Below are positions 18,645 to 25,809 of a DNA stretch of 64,000 nt, in pieces. Origin of the DNA: JAJRAN01 sp963827135. GTDB lineage: Archaea; Thermoplasmatota; Thermoplasmata; Methanomassiliicoccales; UBA472. Numbering within the stretch: the first letter of the stretch is position 1; each line of letters opens with the position of its first letter. A program made the translations under genes and the position numbers. The notes beneath the pieces were generated by a model. It saw only the letters and a list, made by a program, of their open reading frames with translations, had not been told where the DNA came from and made no database searches. The DNA lies in NCBI GenBank assembly GCA_963827135.1, contig CAWGZX010000006.1:1-64000 (forward strand), read 5' to 3'.

Positions 18645-19213
18645 GCCTTGAGCCTTCTCACCAACCAGGAGATGTTCTTGCCAAGGTTCTGCATGGTCTG
18701 GACGCCCTCCTCATCGTTCGAGGCCTCGCCCGGCTTCAGGGCGTTGACCACGTTCCAGTAGGTGGAGCTGGCGAGGACCATCTCCCCGATGAGGAAGAAG
18801 CGGTTGATCTCGTCGAAGGTGTTGAGCGAACCCGCCCTGCGGTTCACGGCGACCGCCGCCCCGACCTTCCTCCGTAGCATGTTGCCGTTGCCTCTCGACA
18901 CGTATCCAGCTCGGTCGATGAAGGCCTTGGTCTGGGCGCTCATGCCGCCGAAGTAGGTCGGGCTTCCGATGATAATAGCGTCCGCCCTCTTCATCTGCTG
19001 GATCCAGCCGTTGAGGTCGTCCTCGATTATGCACCGCTCGTCCTTGTTCTTGCCGCAGGCGCCGCATGCATTGCACCCATGAATATTGGCGCTGCCCATC
19101 TGGACCAGCTCGGTCTTGATCCCTTCCTTCTCGATCTCGTCCAGCACGATCTGCAATGCGGCGCAAGTGTTCCCTTTCTGCCTGGGGCTGCCGTTGAACG
19201 CTATGACCTTCAT
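18641..19213 (-). CDS. NAD(P)H-dependent FMN / iron-sulfur flavoprotein family
   Basis: 190 residues, flavodoxin-like fold. GSPRQKGNT binds the FMN phosphate. The cluster-type motif CNACGACGKNKDERC (three or four Cys) is characteristic of archaeal iron-sulfur flavoproteins, and GSPTYFGGMSAQTKAFIDR is the family signature. It probably transfers electrons or reduces quinones, O2 or peroxide in the cytoplasm. It converges on and overlaps the HTH gene by 4 nt. Two relatives occur at 53542 and 57808. Confidence 0.88.
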   Translation of the reverse strand: MKVIAFNGSPRQKGNTCAALQIVLDEIEKEGIKTELVQMGSANIHGCNACGACGKNKDERCIIEDDLNGWIQQMKRADAIIIGSPTYFGGMSAQTKAFIDRAGYVSRGNGNMLRRKVGAAVAVNRRAGSLNTFDEINRFFLIGEMVLASSTYWNVVNALKPGEASNDEEGVQTMQNLGKNISWLVRRLKA

Positions 19214-19399
19214 TCCGTCACCCTCCGACCTTACGAAGCGAATAGCTGTATGGCAAAAAATGATTGCTCTTAGAAAGGGGGAAATCCGCGAGAGATCATG
19301 GCGAACTACATCAATCAGGTCCAGGGCCTTTCCTTCGGCCCTTGGGGCAGACGGCCACGACGAAAATCTCTGTTGTAAAAAATTGAAAATGAAAAGGTT

Positions 19400-20899
19400 T
19401 CAATGTCCGGTGATCTGCGTCAGATTGGTGTCCACCAGCAATGTCTCCGATACCAACGAGCCCGAGGAATAGGACTGCTCCTTGACCATTATGCCTTCAT
19501 GCACCCAGACCTCGAACTCGGCGCCCCAGGAATCGGACATGGTCCAATGGTCCACGGTGAGCGTGCCCCACTCCGTGGAGAGCGACTCTTGGCCCACGAG
19601 CTCCGCTTGCAGGTAATCGAAGTCGTTGTCACCCATGAACGCGTACGTCTTCAGTAAGAAGTCGTCCTCTTGGATCGTCATGTTGTACGGTGGGCAGAAT
19701 TTGATGACGTCCACGGTCGCGGTCATCGGGCCTACCCACTCGATGGTGCGGTTGATGTACCAGGCGAGACCGCCTCCATAGCTCTCACCGAGGGTCGACT
19801 CGTAATTAGCGAAGTCCCCGACATCGTAACTGTTGGCAGGATAGCTCCAAACATGGCTCGAAGTGTCGGACGAAGGGTACACGTAGGAACCTCCCTGGGA
19901 CCAATCGTTGCACCTCCCACCGAGGTCATTGTAGGCGTAGATGTTGTAGATGTAGCCTATGCCATTGGTCACGCTGGTGTCGTTGAAGTCCTCGATGTCG
20001 CCAGTGACGTTGAAGAGCTTGGGAAAGCTCCAATCACCCTCTAGCAGCCGGCTGATCTGATATTTGGTTATTGGGCTTCCTCCGTCAGTGGGAGGCATCC
20101 AATAAACATGGACATAGCCATTCCCTGGGACAGCGAGTATGCTGAAGACCATCCCTGGCGCCCCTGGTATGACTCGGCTCCCATAGCTGTAGCCGATGCC
20201 GATTTCGTTGATCCCACATATTTCGTACTCATAGGTGACGCCGTTAACCACAGATGTGTCATTGAAGGAACGGGCATCAACGCCTAAGGTGAAGTTGGTC
20301 GGCGTCGATATATAGTCGTTCCAGACCGATCTCATTACCAGATAACCCGTCAAAGGTTTCCCTCCGTCATCCTCGGGAGGGGACCAGGTCAGGTTGACAT
20401 AGCCGTTGCCCCAGAGGTAATCGCCCAGGATCTCTCCGGGTGTGAAAAAGGCCGTGAACGTCACGACATTGCTATGCAAGCTCTCACCAGCATCATTGAT
20501 GGCTACCATGTAGAACTCATAGGTCCATCCTTTGTTCAGCTGATGGGAATTTATCGACCAGCTGCTCCAAATTGGATCAATTTGCCAAGAGCTTGTAATG
20601 TTGTTGGGCCCGACACCACAGTAGTACAGGACATATGCGTTCGCCTCGCCTCCTTGGTCTGACGGGCTCTGCCAAGTCAGGACGATATACTCTCCTGCGA
20701 CGGTCTGCAAGGTCAGATCCTGTGGAGGCTCAGGTGCGACCACATCCTCATCCCCGTCGTTGCCTGGCATGACCAAGAATACGACCGCGGCCACCACTAG
20801 GATCGCGACGACCACGATCGCGGCGACCACCAACAATATATTCCGTCCTCTGCCCTTGCTGATTGGCGAGGGCGGAGCTTCCCCAACTTCCGCACTCAT
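19400..20899 (-). CDS. Membrane-anchored protein with three fn3 domains and a novel C-terminal domain
   Basis: 499 residues. The ATG at 20899 has GGTGAG upstream; the longer frame to 20947 lacks one. A short cytoplasmic N-terminus (SPISKGRGRN) is followed by one membrane helix (about 20-44, ILLVVAAIVVVAILVVAAVV) and an acidic linker. Then come three fn3 domains (about 55-145, 148-240, 243-345), each with the family pattern W..P...GG..I..Y. The last 150 residues contain YDVGDFANYES, a WGTLTVDHWTM stretch and EVWVHEGIMV, resembling the gene at 11092-12017. The protein faces outwards, and the role may be adhesion or envelope structure. Confidence 0.85.
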   Translation of the reverse strand: MSAEVGEAPPSPISKGRGRNILLVVAAIVVVAILVVAAVVFLVMPGNDGDEDVVAPEPPQDLTLQTVAGEYIVLTWQSPSDQGGEANAYVLYYCGVGPNNITSSWQIDPIWSSWSINSHQLNKGWTYEFYMVAINDAGESLHSNVVTFTAFFTPGEILGDYLWGNGYVNLTWSPPEDDGGKPLTGYLVMRSVWNDYISTPTNFTLGVDARSFNDTSVVNGVTYEYEICGINEIGIGYSYGSRVIPGAPGMVFSILAVPGNGYVHVYWMPPTDGGSPITKYQISRLLEGDWSFPKLFNVTGDIEDFNDTSVTNGIGYIYNIYAYNDLGGRCNDWSQGGSYVYPSSDTSSHVWSYPANSYDVGDFANYESTLGESYGGGLAWYINRTIEWVGPMTATVDVIKFCPPYNMTIQEDDFLLKTYAFMGDNDFDYLQAELVGQESLSTEWGTLTVDHWTMSDSWGAEFEVWVHEGIMVKEQSYSSGSLVSETLLVDTNLTQITGH

Positions 20900-21064
20900 T
20901 TTTCTCACCTTTTCACATCGAATGATCGGCGTCGAACTCAAGACCATCAGAGACGTGCCTCGACCATCCTGGTCCTTCGCACTCTGTCCGGAGCCCCACC
21001 ATCCGACATTATATCGGAACTCGATTACCGATTATTTATTTTTATCGGCTCTTTATGACAACGT

Positions 21065-21080
21065 TATCCTAAAAAGGATA
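21065..21080. promoter_or_regulatory. Inverted repeat TATCCT-4-AGGATA
   Basis: TATCCT-AAAA-AGGATA lies upstream of the minus-strand fn3 gene. The same half-sites recur at 21227-21242 in the opposite order, as expected of operators for one regulator. Confidence 0.5.
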
Positions 21081-21226
21081 GTTAATCATGTTATCGACTT
21101 GTTGATGCGCCCTCCTCTATGAGCTAGTAAAGTCACCCCATGATGGGATGGCATCACGGCCTTGGTTCATGATTCGATGAAATCACCAGCACATCGAGCC
21201 AACTGATACTATATTTTGTACAATAA

Positions 21227-21242
21227 GGATAACATTATCCTA
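21227..21242. promoter_or_regulatory. Inverted repeat AGGATA-4-TATCCT
   Basis: AGGATA-ACAT-TATCCT lies just upstream of the TATA-like TTTTATAC at 21255-21262 and about 100 nt before the ATG at 21345. It is the partner of the site at 21065-21080. Confidence 0.5.
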
Positions 21243-21344
21243 ATTATACGATAATCTTTTATACCTTCCTCGCCAACTAGGTCATTGGCCCTGATTGGAG
21301 CAAGGCCAGGCGAGGAGCGAACTCGTAAAAAGGGGGGAAGTTGG

Positions 21345-21674
21345 ATGAGCAAGGTCCTGTTCGTTAGCGAGTCCATAGGTCCGGGCCACGTGACCCAGGA
21401 TTTTAGGATAGCCAAGGAGCTCAGGAAGGCCCGTCCGGACACGGGCAATCATCTGGTTGCGTCTGGGCGCGGGGACGAGATGGACTTCGCCTCCGCCAGC
21501 TCCGACTCTCCGCAGAGCCGATCGCCGAGCAGCTCAGTTGACGATTACGCGGAGGACAGGGGCCTCCACGCCCTTCATTTTCGGCTTGAAGGAGTCCCCC
21601 TTTCCAAGAACTGTAGGAGCAAAGGGGCCCCGTCCTCCAGGAATTATTTCATAGCGTTCGCAGCGGAACGTTGA
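21345..21674 (+). pseudogene. Truncated glycosyltransferase (MurG-like N-terminus)
   Basis: ATG 21345 has a strong AGGGGGG ribosome binding site and its own TATA box. The first 40 residues (MSKVLFVSESIGPGHVTQDF, then IAKELRKARPD) match the N-terminal nucleotide-sugar-transferase fold with the GPGHVTxD loop of GT28/MurG-like enzymes. After about residue 45 the similarity ends and the frame runs into unrelated sequence. The full enzyme is about 350-400 residues, so this is a remnant. Intact regulatory elements suggest loss of the rest was recent, or that a misassembly removed it. Confidence 0.5.
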
Positions 21675-22800
21675 GGCCGAAGTCCTTGCTTAGCTTGGCC
21701 AGCTTCTGCTTGACCAAAGGCACGAGCGCGTCGTCCACCAGGATAACGAAGTCCTTGCCCATAGATACCTCGCGGGCGCAGTGCTCGAGGGCGTTGAAGC
21801 CGTAGTCCACCTTCATGCCGTTGTCATGCGCCCATTTCCTGGCCATGGTGCCGTAGACCCCGATGGCCTGGGGGCTCTCCTGACCGTTCGCTGCCGGGGG
21901 GATCTGCGGGTGCTGGTAAGGTTGCACGATCACCTTGACCAGGTGCACGGTCCCCACCTTCTTGCTCGCATCCGGGAACACCTTGTGCAGCATCTCCTCC
22001 GAGGTGTGAGGGTAAGGCGATTCCGCGTCCCCGCGTATCTGGCGCAGCCTCACGTTCATGTCGAAGAGCGTCGGCCTGGTCAGATCGAGGGCGTGCACCT
22101 GGCGCAGGTCCTGGAAGAACCCTTCAGGGAGGCCGGAGTACATCAGATGGCCGCGGTGCAGCACCCTCAGCTCGTCCGCCCATTCATAGGAAGTCTCGAC
22201 GTCGTGGGTGGACATGATCACCGTGAGCCCCTGCTGGTTAAGCTCGTCCGCCAGCTCCAGCAGCTCGTGCACCATCCTCGAGTCCAATCCGGCGGTGGGC
22301 TCGTCCATCATCAGCACCTTGGGCTTCATGGCCAGTGCGCCGGCGAGCGCCACCCGCTTCCTCTGGCCGAAGGAAAGCTGCTGCGTAGGCCTCTCCCTGA
22401 TGGACTCGAGATCCACCAGGAACAGGGCTTCGTCCACGCGCCTCTCCACCTCCTCGCGCTCCAGGCCCAGGTTCATCGGCCCGAAGGCCACGTCCTCCTC
22501 CACGGTGGTGGAGAATATCTGGTCGTCCGGGTTCTGCAGCACGACCGAGACCTGCTCCCTGAGCCTGGTCAGCGCCTTGGAGCTGTAATCGATCCTGCTC
22601 CCCGCGAAGAAGACATCACCCTTCTTCGGCCTCAGGACGCCGTTGAACTGGAGGAAGAGCGTGCTCTTGCCCGAGCCGTTCGATCCCAGGATGACGGTCT
22701 TCTTGCCCGTGGGGATGGTCATGCTGATGTCATCGAGGGCCAGGGTGCGGTTCGAGTACTCGTAGGAGAGGTTCCTGGTCTCAAGGATGGGCGGCTCCAA
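21649..22800 (-). CDS. cbiO: ECF cobalt/nickel importer ATPase CbiO with a C-terminal extension
   Basis: 383 residues. The ABC ATPase domain occupies about 1-270, with Walker A GSNGSGKST (39-47), Q-loop VVLQNPDDQIF, signature LSFGQRKR, Walker B VLMMDEPTAGLD and switch His in STHDVE. This is 100 residues longer than typical CbiO (about 280). The extra tail (about 270-383) has an alpha/beta look (VGTVHLVKVIVQPYQHP, then VYGTMARKWAHDNG and DFVILVDDAL) and matches no domain I recognise. It lies 4 nt downstream of the CbiM-CbiN-CbiQ fusion gene in the same operon and would power that importer. Confidence 0.9.
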   Translation of the reverse strand: MEPPILETRNLSYEYSNRTLALDDISMTIPTGKKTVILGSNGSGKSTLFLQFNGVLRPKKGDVFFAGSRIDYSSKALTRLREQVSVVLQNPDDQIFSTTVEEDVAFGPMNLGLEREEVERRVDEALFLVDLESIRERPTQQLSFGQRKRVALAGALAMKPKVLMMDEPTAGLDSRMVHELLELADELNQQGLTVIMSTHDVETSYEWADELRVLHRGHLMYSGLPEGFFQDLRQVHALDLTRPTLFDMNVRLRQIRGDAESPYPHTSEEMLHKVFPDASKKVGTVHLVKVIVQPYQHPQIPPAANGQESPQAIGVYGTMARKWAHDNGMKVDYGFNALEHCAREVSMGKDFVILVDDALVPLVKQKLAKLSKDFGLNVPLRTL

Positions 22801-22804
22801 GGCC

Positions 22805-24556
22805 TCAGACCCCCAGCGCCAGCCCGTTCACGAGCAGGTAATTGAGGCCGAGCAGGCTCCCGACCACGAAGAAGGGGAGCAGGGCCCAGGCCGCGCTCAT
22901 TTTGGCCGGGGGACGGAAGGATGGGAAATCGCCGTGGAAGTTGCGGCAGGAGAGCGCGTTCTGGGACCGGTCGGCGACCTCCAGCGAGCGGATGAAGAGG
23001 CCGACCGCGAGCTTGCCCGAGGTGCGGAACTTGTTCTTGGTCCCGCGGAAGCCGATGCGGCATTGCGCCGCCGTGTACATCACGTCCAGCTGCTCTAGCA
23101 GGAGGAAAGAGTAACGATACACCAGCACCACGAGCTCCGCCAGGTAGCTGGGGATATGCAGCGAGCGCAGGGCCTGCGCGAAATGCGGTATAGGGGTGGA
23201 GGTGGCGAAGAAGAGCATGACCACCACTCCGGCCATGGCCCTTACGAAGACCAATGCCGCCAGCTCGACTCCTTGCGGGTACAGGCTGATCTGCATGAAG
23301 CCCAGGTCCAGGGTGAAAAGGGGCTCGCCCGTTCCCTGGGTGACGAAGGCGAGGATGATCGTGCTGATCAATATGATGACCATCGCGTCCAGCAGGGCGA
23401 GCACGATGGCACGGGGGAACTTGAAATGGGTCGAATAGAAAAGCAGCGTGGCGCCGATCCCCAGCACCACCAAGGGGACGATTATGGTCGAGGACGCCAG
23501 CGAGGCGATGAGCAACGCCATCACCAATGCCAGCTTCCCCAACGGTGGCCAGCCGTAGGCCGGTGAGCAATAGGCCATGTCCCCGATGGAGACGTCGCAT
23601 CCTCTCTGAGGCATCCTCCTCTTCTTCCCTGGTTTTTTCGTCCTCCTTAGGAAGTAGTAGACGAGGACCAGTCCAATCGCCGCCTGGAGAGCCAGAAGGG
23701 CGTAGACCTGCCCTTCCGTCGGCGACCAGAGGGTGTCGGTCCAGCGCTCGAAGCCTCCGGTGATGTCCTCGATGGCCTGGCTTCCCTGGTCATCGGAGCC
23801 GATGAAGCCCGAGCCAGGGTTCAGTATATAGGCAAGGACGACCACGCCGGCCACGAAGGCGGCGCCTAGCACGTAGAGCGTCCTGTAATTCGTGCTCCCC
23901 TTGATATTGCGCACCTTGCCCGCGAGCGTGTCAGGCCTCGTCCTCGCGAGGAAGTCGAAGAAGATCACCATCAGCACCGCCTCCGCCAAGGCCAATGGGA
24001 CCTGGGTGATGGCGAAGATGACGAAGAAGGCGTAGAGGGAGGCGAGCACGCTGCCGTTGGAAGGGAAGGCGAGAGCCAGCTGGAAGGACGTGACCATATA
24101 GGTAACGAAGTCCGCTAGGAAGGCGGCGGTGAAGACCGAGGCGGCCATCGAGACCCTTGCCTTCTGCAGGGAGCGGAATGCGAGATAGGCCACAAAAGGC
24201 CCAGCCACGCCCATGGAGAAGACGTTCGCCCCCAGGGTGGTGAAGCCGCCATGAGCTATCAGGAGCGCTTGGAAGATGAGGACGATGAAGGAGAGGAGGG
24301 CAGTGACCCCCGGACCGTAAAGGATCGAGGAGAGGCCCGTCCCCGTTGGATGAGAGGAGGAGCCGGTGACGGACGGTATCTTCAAGGCGCTGAAGACGAA
24401 GATGAACGCGCCCGCCAAGGCCACTGTGAGCTTCTGCTCCGGGTGATCCTGGGATATCCGCTTGACCTTCCAGGCGCCGTAGATGACGAAAGGCAGCGAG
24501 ACCAGCCACCAGAAGACGCACCATAACAGGGGCAGGTAGCCCTCCATTATGTGCAC
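22805..24556 (-). CDS. cbiM: CbiM-CbiN-CbiQ fusion, membrane part of a cobalt/nickel ECF importer
   Basis: 583 residues in one open frame. Residues 1-215 are CbiM/NikM: MHIMEGYLP at the N-terminus (His2 is a metal ligand in the family) and SSHPTGTGLSSILYGP. About 225-315 has two helices around an extracellular IGSDDQGSQAIEDI loop, as in CbiN/NikN. About 335-583 is CbiQ, with FKFPRAIVLALLDAM, LRSLHIPSYLAELVVLVYRY and the RSLEV/ALSCRNF motif regions that contact the ATPase. In the usual arrangement these are two or three separate proteins. An internal Met near 23613 could also make a separate CbiQ. It is followed by cbiO and preceded by fur in what looks like one operon. Confidence 0.88.
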   Translation of the reverse strand: MHIMEGYLPLLWCVFWWLVSLPFVIYGAWKVKRISQDHPEQKLTVALAGAFIFVFSALKIPSVTGSSSHPTGTGLSSILYGPGVTALLSFIVLIFQALLIAHGGFTTLGANVFSMGVAGPFVAYLAFRSLQKARVSMAASVFTAAFLADFVTYMVTSFQLALAFPSNGSVLASLYAFFVIFAITQVPLALAEAVLMVIFFDFLARTRPDTLAGKVRNIKGSTNYRTLYVLGAAFVAGVVVLAYILNPGSGFIGSDDQGSQAIEDITGGFERWTDTLWSPTEGQVYALLALQAAIGLVLVYYFLRRTKKPGKKRRMPQRGCDVSIGDMAYCSPAYGWPPLGKLALVMALLIASLASSTIIVPLVVLGIGATLLFYSTHFKFPRAIVLALLDAMVIILISTIILAFVTQGTGEPLFTLDLGFMQISLYPQGVELAALVFVRAMAGVVVMLFFATSTPIPHFAQALRSLHIPSYLAELVVLVYRYSFLLLEQLDVMYTAAQCRIGFRGTKNKFRTSGKLAVGLFIRSLEVADRSQNALSCRNFHGDFPSFRPPAKMSAAWALLPFFVVGSLLGLNYLLVNGLALGV

Positions 24557-24933
24557 TTGCCCTCACACTCCTTGCAGACCCCGATGATGCGCAAGGACCA
24601 TCTGCTCACCCGCATGCCCACTGCTCTCTCCATATCTGGATTGCGGATCTCGTAAGGGACGCAGATAAGCCGCTTGCAGTGCTCGCACTCGAAGGTAGTG
24701 TTGCTGAACGGATGACGGATGAAGGCGCTGACGTTCCCGGCCTTCGTCTCCGAAACGAGTCCCTCGTCCACGAGCTTGTTGAGGTTCCTGTAGACAGTGC
24801 CCAAGCTGATGTTGGGAAGCCTCTTCCTCGCCTCGGAGTACACCTCGTCCGCGGTCAAAGGGGCTACGCTGTCGTAGACGATGTCGACTATCGTCTTCAG
24901 CTGCTTCGTCCACCGGTTCGGTGGTGCGGACAT
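24547..24933 (-). CDS. Fur-family metal-responsive repressor
   Basis: 128 residues from ATG 24933 (a second possible start at 24951). The winged-helix DNA-binding domain occupies about 1-75 (APLTADEVYSEARKRLP, ISLGTVYRNLNKLVDEGLV). A dimer and metal domain carries two CxxC pairs, CEHC and CKEC, that usually hold structural zinc. The start at 24933 fits a TATA box 27 nt upstream (leaderless), with a Fur-box-like palindrome between. It overlaps the CbiM-CbiN-CbiQ gene by about 10 nt, so it probably regulates this operon. It could be Fur, Zur or Nur by function. Confidence 0.9.
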   Translation of the reverse strand: MSAPPNRWTKQLKTIVDIVYDSVAPLTADEVYSEARKRLPNISLGTVYRNLNKLVDEGLVSETKAGNVSAFIRHPFSNTTFECEHCKRLICVPYEIRNPDMERAVGMRVSRWSLRIIGVCKECEGKCT

Positions 24934-24939
24934 ATTAGT

Positions 24940-24952
24940 AATGATTATCATT
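24940..24952. promoter_or_regulatory. Fur-box-like palindrome AATGATTATCATT
   Basis: A 13-bp palindrome (AATGAT-N-ATCATT) matching the core of the classical Fur box GATAATGATAATCATTATC. It sits between the TATA box and the ATG of the Fur-family gene, so a bound repressor would block transcription start. This suggests negative autoregulation of fur-cbiMNQ-cbiO. Confidence 0.7.
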
Positions 24953-24955
24953 TGC

Positions 24956-24964
24956 AGTATAAAT
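24956..24964 (-). promoter_or_regulatory. TATA box of the fur-cbi operon
   Basis: ATTTATACT on the minus strand, centred 27 nt before the ATG at 24933. This is the spacing of leaderless archaeal promoters and supports that start codon. Confidence 0.6.
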
Positions 24965-25001
24965 CGATTCCCACATAGGGTACGGATGGGATTGTTGCAG
25001 C

Positions 25002-25024
25002 CATACCAGTATGAAGGAGTATGA
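25002..25024. promoter_or_regulatory. CATAC-CA-GTATGA repeat with extra GTATGA half-site
   Basis: In the divergent region between the two ECF importers, CATACCAGTATGA forms a short dyad and a further GTATGA follows at 25019-25024. GTATGA/TCATAC are the half-sites of the E. coli NikR operator, though the E. coli spacing (16 nt between inverted half-sites) is not present here. No nikR gene lies in the window, so the match is only suggestive. Confidence 0.3.
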
Positions 25025-25118
25025 CGTTATTAAAAGAGGTGTTACGATAACTTCATAATCCTGAAATGACAATCAGGCCGGTAACACGAAAAAAATGGTC
25101 GTATGAAAGGGGGATGTT

Positions 25119-25769
25119 GTGCACATAATGGATGGGTTGATGAGCCCAGCCGTTTGGATCTCGGGCTGGGTGCTGATATTGCCTATCCTGGCCTATGCCC
25201 TGTACAAGGTCAACCGTTCTATCGATGAGCGCACCATACCCTTCGTCGCGCTATTGGCGGCCGGGATCTTCGTGGCACAGATGATCAACTTCCCTATACT
25301 CGGGGGCACGAGCGGGCATCTCCTCGGCGCCGCCCTGGCCACCTTCCTGGTGGGACCGATGCTGTCCATAGTGCTGATCACGGTGGTCCTGACCATGCAG
25401 CTGATGTTCGGTGATGGGGGCATCACCGCCTACGGGCTGAACGTCCTCAACATGGCCATAATCGGCTCGCTTTCCGCGTGGCTGGTGCTGAGCGTAGTCC
25501 CGAAGGACAAGAGGCTTCTGGCGCTCCCGTTCGCGGCGTGGACATCGGTGTTCTTGGCGGCCACAGCCTGCGCCATCGAGCTCTCGATCAGCTACGTCCC
25601 TGGAGAGTATGGGGTAGCGCCATGGATCGCCTTCCCCACCATGATGGCCAGCCACGCCCTCATCGGTATCGGCGAGGCGATAATCACCACCGGCGTGGTC
25701 GTCTACCTGGCCAAGGTATCCCCTGGAATGCTCCGCCTTCGCAACGGCGGTCCTGCCGCCATCACCTAA
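25119..25769 (+). CDS. cbiM: CbiM/NikM substrate-binding protein of the second ECF importer
   Basis: 216 residues. GTG start at 25119 gives the required MHIMDG N-terminus (His2 metal ligand), with AAGGGGGAT upstream as ribosome binding site. Several helices, GGTSGHLLGAALATFLVGPM with another conserved His, and LGIGEAI-like ALIGIGEAIITTGVVVYL complete the CbiM family pattern. It binds Co2+ or Ni2+ at the outer face and passes it through the membrane. It is divergent from the fur operon and followed by PDGLE-CbiQ and CbiO genes. Confidence 0.9.
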   Translation: MHIMDGLMSPAVWISGWVLILPILAYALYKVNRSIDERTIPFVALLAAGIFVAQMINFPILGGTSGHLLGAALATFLVGPMLSIVLITVVLTMQLMFGDGGITAYGLNVLNMAIIGSLSAWLVLSVVPKDKRLLALPFAAWTSVFLAATACAIELSISYVPGEYGVAPWIAFPTMMASHALIGIGEAIITTGVVVYLAKVSPGMLRLRNGGPAAIT

Positions 25770-25809
25770 CTTCAGCCGTCGAGACTATGCCAAGGCGGGC
25801 GCGATCACT

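Larger units (their letters stand above)
20900..21344. other. 445-bp intergenic region with two AGGATA-type inverted repeats
   Basis: AT-rich divergent region between the fn3 protein and a truncated glycosyltransferase. It holds TATA-like elements near 21029-21038 (TTATTTATTTTTATC, read on the minus strand) and 21252-21262 (TCTTTTATAC), plus the two inverted repeats listed separately. No RNA gene was identified. Confidence 0.55.

Noticed and set aside
22719..23600. 293-residue minus-strand frame over cbiO and the CbiM-CbiN-CbiQ gene
   Set aside because: Shifted reading of the real genes; composition and lack of motifs show it is not coding.
24952..25118. Cobalamin riboswitch upstream of the second cbiM
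   Set aside because: No B12-box-like sequence seen, the region is only 167 nt, and no stable multi-arm fold could be traced by eye.
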